DNA of 24,490 bases, from NCBI GenBank assembly GCA_021816565.1, contig JAKAXN010000018.1, positions 1-24,490 on the forward strand, in the 5' to 3' direction. Made by a program: the position numbers and the translations under genes. Of this stretch, positions 21,909 to 24,490 are shown piece by piece. Numbering within the stretch: position 1 is the stretch's first letter; each line of letters begins with the position of its first letter. This stretch comes from Actinomycetes bacterium (lineage in GTDB: Bacteria; Actinomycetota; Acidimicrobiia; Acidimicrobiales; Palsa-688). The notes under the pieces are model-generated. The model saw only the letters and a list, made by a program, of their open reading frames with translations. It searched no databases and had not been told where the DNA came from.

Positions 21909-24490
21909 ACCGGAAGTCGCGCGATCGCAGTGATCCGCCCTGGGTCACCCTGAGGGGGAGGATCCGCTCGGCCACCACGTTGATCACCGTTTCCACCCGT
22001 TCGAGGCGGCCCACCACCATCAGCGCCGGGCTGGACCGGGCGGCCCTCCGGTAGCGCTTCCAGGCGCCGGCCGAGCAGACCACGTTCACCAGCCCGGTCT
22101 CGTCCTCCAGGTTGAGGAAGGTGACGCCCTGGGCGGTGGCCGGCCGCTGACGGTGGGTGACCACCCCGGCCACCACCACCCGGTCCCCGGCCGCCACGTC
22201 CAGGAGGCCGGCCGCCGGCACCACCCCGGCCGCCTCCAGCTCGGCCCGCACGAACTCGGTCGGATAACTGTCAGGCGACATGCCGGTGGCCCAGAGGTCC
22301 GCCTGGTTGAGCTCCACCGGCGTCATGGCAGGCAGCTCCGGCGCGTCCGCCCCTGTGACCAGGCCGGCCAGTCGGGGAGCCCCGACCCGGCGCCGGCCCC
22401 CGACGCCGGACTCACCGCCTCCTGCGGCGGCCACCGCCCCGGCGCTCCACAGGGCCTCCCGCCGGGACAGGCCGAGGCAGTCGAAGGCACCGGCGGTGGC
22501 CAGCGCCTCGGCCTGGGGGCGGGTCATCCCGGTGCGACGGACCAGGTCCTCCATGTCCCGGTACGGCTGACCGGCGGCGATGCGTTCCGCCATCTCCTCC
22601 CCGACCCCCCGCACGTACGACAGCCCGAGGCGCACCGCCGCCCCGCCGGCGCTGGAGGGGCAGGGCTCGAGCACAGACGCCGCCCGGCTGGAGTTGATGT
22701 CGGGGCGGCGCACGGCCACCCCGTGGCGGCGGGCGTCGGCCACGATGGTCTGCGGCGACCAGAAGCCCATGGGCTGGCCGTCGAGGAGGCCGGCGCAGAA
22801 CGCCGCCGGGTAGTGGTGCTTCAGCCACGCCGAGGAGTACACGAGGTAGGCGAAGCTCACCGAGTGGCTCTCGGGGAAGCCGAAGTTGGCGAAGGCCACC
22901 AGCTTCTCCCACACCGCGTCGGCCACCTGGCCGGTGATGCCGTTGGCGGCCATGCCCGAGTACAGCCGGGCCTTGAGCCGTTCCATCTTCTCCACACTGC
23001 GTTTCGACCCCATGGCCTGGCGCAGCCTGTCCGACTCGGCCGGGGTGAAGCCGGCAACGTCTATGGCCATCTGCATCAGCTGCTCCTGGAACAGCGGCAC
23101 CCCCAGGGTCTTGGCCAGGCTCTTCTCCAGGAGCGGGTGCAGGTAGGTGACCGGCTCGCTCCCGTTGCGCCGGCGGATGTAGGGATGGACCGAGCCGCCC
23201 TGGATCGGCCCGGGCCGGATCAGGGCCACCTCCACCACCAGGTCGTAGAAGGTGCGGGGCCGGAGCCGGGGCAGGGTGGCCATCTGGGCCCGGCTCTCGA
23301 CCTGGAACACCCCGACCGAGTCAGCCCGGCACAGCATCTCGTAGACGGCGTCGTCCTGAGGCAGATCGGCCAGGTCGATCTCGACGTGGTGGAACTCCCG
23401 TACGTGGTCGACCGCGGCGTGCAGGACGGTCAGCATGCCCAGGCCCAGCATGTCGAACTTGACCAGTCCGGCGGCGGCGCAGTCGTCCTTGTCCCACTGC
23501 AGCACGCTGCGGTCGGCCATGCGGGCCCACTCCACCGGGCACACCTCCGACACCGGCCGGTCGCACAGCACCATGCCCCCGGAGTGGATGCCGAGGTGAC
23601 GGGGGAAGTTCTGGACCTCCCCGGCCAGGGCCGTGACCGGGGCCGGGATGGCGCCCTCCTCCGGTCGCAGCTCCCGGGCCCACGGGTCGACCTGCTTGGA
23701 CCAGGCGTCCAGCTGGCCGGGGGCGGCACCCAGCGCCTTGCCCATGTCTCTCACCGCGGAGCGGGGCCGGTAGGTGATCACGTTCGCCACCTGCGCCGCC
23801 GCCCCCCGGCCGTAGCGGCGGTATACGTACTGGATGGCCTCCTCCCGCCGCCCGCTCTCGATGTCCACGTCGATGTCGGGAGGGCCGTTCCTCTCCGGGG
23901 AGAGGAACCTCTCGAAGAGCAGACCAAGGGCCACCGCGTCCGCCTTGGTGACCCCCAGGGCATAGCAGACCGCGGAGTTGGCCGCCGACCCCCGACCCTG
24001 GCAGAAAATGTCAGCTTTACGGCAGAACTCCACGATGTCCCACACGATCAGGAAGTAGCCGGCGAAGCCCAGCCGGTCGATCATGTCCAGCTCGTAGTCG
24101 ATCTGCGGCCAGGCCCGGGCGTTCCTCGGCGCCGAACGGGGACCGTAGCGGCGGGTGGCCCCCTCCTCGGCCAGGTGCCGCAACCAGCTCATCTCCGTAT
24201 GACCCGGAGGAACAGGAAAAGGTGGCAATCTAGGTGCCACCAGGTTCAGGTCGAAGGCGCACTCCCGCCCCAGCTCGGCGGCCATCTCCACCACCCCGGG
24301 GTAGCGGGAGAAGCGGCGCAGCTGCTCCGCCCCGCTGCGCAGGTGGGCGGTGGCGGCCGCCGGTAGCCACCCGTCCATGTCGTCCAGGCTGCGCCGGGCC
24401 CGGACCGCGGCCAGGGCGGTGGCCAGCCGGCGGCGGCCCGGGTGGTGGTAGTGGACGTTGTTGGTGGCCACGATCTCCGCTCCGGCCCGG
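21907..24490 (-). CDS. dnaE2: Error-prone DNA polymerase DnaE2, 5' end outside window
   Basis: About 860 C-terminal residues; the frame stays open to the window end, where AEIVATNNVHYHHPGRRRLATALAAVR is typical DnaE2. The polymerase is the translesion C-family enzyme that works with ImuA'/ImuB in damage-induced mutagenesis. Most of the PHP domain is outside the window. The palm has QGRGSAANSAVCYALGVT and the catalytic aspartates in PPDIDVDIESG (about 23863-23880), followed by the RYGRGAAAQVANVITYRPRSAVRD segment and the fingers. A C-terminal OB fold (VVVAGVVTHRQRPATAQGV, LNLEDETGLVNVV) ends in SRDFR, characteristic of DnaE2. An intragenic hairpin and unusual codons lie near 24202-24241. The imuA'/imuB genes are not in the window; they may lie upstream. 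Confidence 0.95.
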   Translation of the reverse strand, partial: RAGAEIVATNNVHYHHPGRRRLATALAAVRARRSLDDMDGWLPAAATAHLRSGAEQLRRFSRYPGVVEMAAELGRECAFDLNLVAPRLPPFPVPPGHTEMSWLRHLAEEGATRRYGPRSAPRNARAWPQIDYELDMIDRLGFAGYFLIVWDIVEFCRKADIFCQGRGSAANSAVCYALGVTKADAVALGLLFERFLSPERNGPPDIDVDIESGRREEAIQYVYRRYGRGAAAQVANVITYRPRSAVRDMGKALGAAPGQLDAWSKQVDPWARELRPEEGAIPAPVTALAGEVQNFPRHLGIHSGGMVLCDRPVSEVCPVEWARMADRSVLQWDKDDCAAAGLVKFDMLGLGMLTVLHAAVDHVREFHHVEIDLADLPQDDAVYEMLCRADSVGVFQVESRAQMATLPRLRPRTFYDLVVEVALIRPGPIQGGSVHPYIRRRNGSEPVTYLHPLLEKSLAKTLGVPLFQEQLMQMAIDVAGFTPAESDRLRQAMGSKRSVEKMERLKARLYSGMAANGITGQVADAVWEKLVAFANFGFPESHSVSFAYLVYSSAWLKHHYPAAFCAGLLDGQPMGFWSPQTIVADARRHGVAVRRPDINSSRAASVLEPCPSSAGGAAVRLGLSYVRGVGEEMAERIAAGQPYRDMEDLVRRTGMTRPQAEALATAGAFDCLGLSRREALWSAGAVAAAGGGESGVGGRRRVGAPRLAGLVTGADAPELPAMTPVELNQADLWATGMSPDSYPTEFVRAELEAAGVVPAAGLLDVAAGDRVVVAGVVTHRQRPATAQGVTFLNLEDETGLVNVVCSAGAWKRYRRAARSSPALMVVGRLERVETVINVVAERILPLRVTQGGSLRSRDFR
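24211..24241 (-). repeat. Terminator-like hairpin inside dnaE2
   Basis: On the coding strand GGTGGCA (complement of 24235-24241) and TGCCACC (complement of 24221-24227) form a perfect 7-bp stem with a 7-base loop, followed by TTTTCCTGTT. The same stretch uses codons rare in this genome (AGA, TTG, TTT, CCT, GTT). It could act as an attenuator, or it may be coincidental. Confidence 0.35.

Noticed and set aside
22153..24366. A 737-residue plus-strand open frame opposite dnaE2
   Set aside because: Low-complexity antisense translation; the minus strand has clear DnaE2 motifs throughout.

Overview
The window is about 24.5 kb of very GC-rich DNA in which coding density is close to complete. No stretch over 300 bases lacks a gene; the longest gap is the 174-base divergent region at 2437-2610. 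The gene content points to a high-GC actinobacterium: mycothiol S-conjugate amidase, a SigK/RskA-type ECF sigma and anti-sigma pair, an error-prone DnaE2 polymerase, and an S-A-A' fused ECF transporter of the kind known from mycobacteria. The Tat-exported ferritin-like proteins and the overall mix would suit an uncultured Acidimicrobiia-like lineage, but that placement is inference. I saw no tRNA, rRNA, CRISPR array, insertion sequence or prophage.

Layout. 1-2436: the 3' end of a thiolase, a YdjC/ChbG-type deacetylase abutting it, and a convergent membrane protein. 2528-4801: a three-gene export operon encoding a cupredoxin lipoprotein and two tandem ferritin-like proteins. 4841-7334: divergent murF and ddl, successive steps of cell-wall precursor synthesis. 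7417-9530: an alkylation-repair pair (Ada/AlkA fusion and Ogt). 9542-10959: anti-sigma and sigma genes, convergent with ogt. 11039-12670: an SCP2-like protein, mca and a pterin carbinolamine dehydratase. 12751-15505: a solitary VirD4/TraG-like ATPase, an EamA exporter and a YbaK-like tRNA deacylase. 15518-18411: an ECF-type vitamin or metal importer. 18497-21834: a five-gene redox operon with every junction overlapping (small anchored protein, ApbE flavin transferase, ferric-reductase-like haem membrane protein, NuoF-like flavoprotein, 3Fe-4S-type ferredoxin). 21907-24490: dnaE2, cut by the window end.

Two systems stand out. First, the same bipartite element, GTCATCC then 15-16 bases then CCGTAC, lies upstream of both the sigma gene and the cupredoxin/ferritin-like operon 8 kb away. 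It resembles the SigK promoter consensus of mycobacteria as I recall it, so the sigma factor probably controls itself and the exported metalloprotein operon. Second, the redox operon looks like a transmembrane electron-transfer chain (NAD(P)H or ferredoxin, to a flavin/Fe-S protein, to two haems, to a flavinylated exterior acceptor). No recognisable FMN-binding acceptor domain is encoded with it, and the NuoF-like subunit has lost one cluster cysteine. Several starts (ddl, mca, sigma) have a -10-like element 6-8 bases before the start codon, which suggests leaderless mRNAs.
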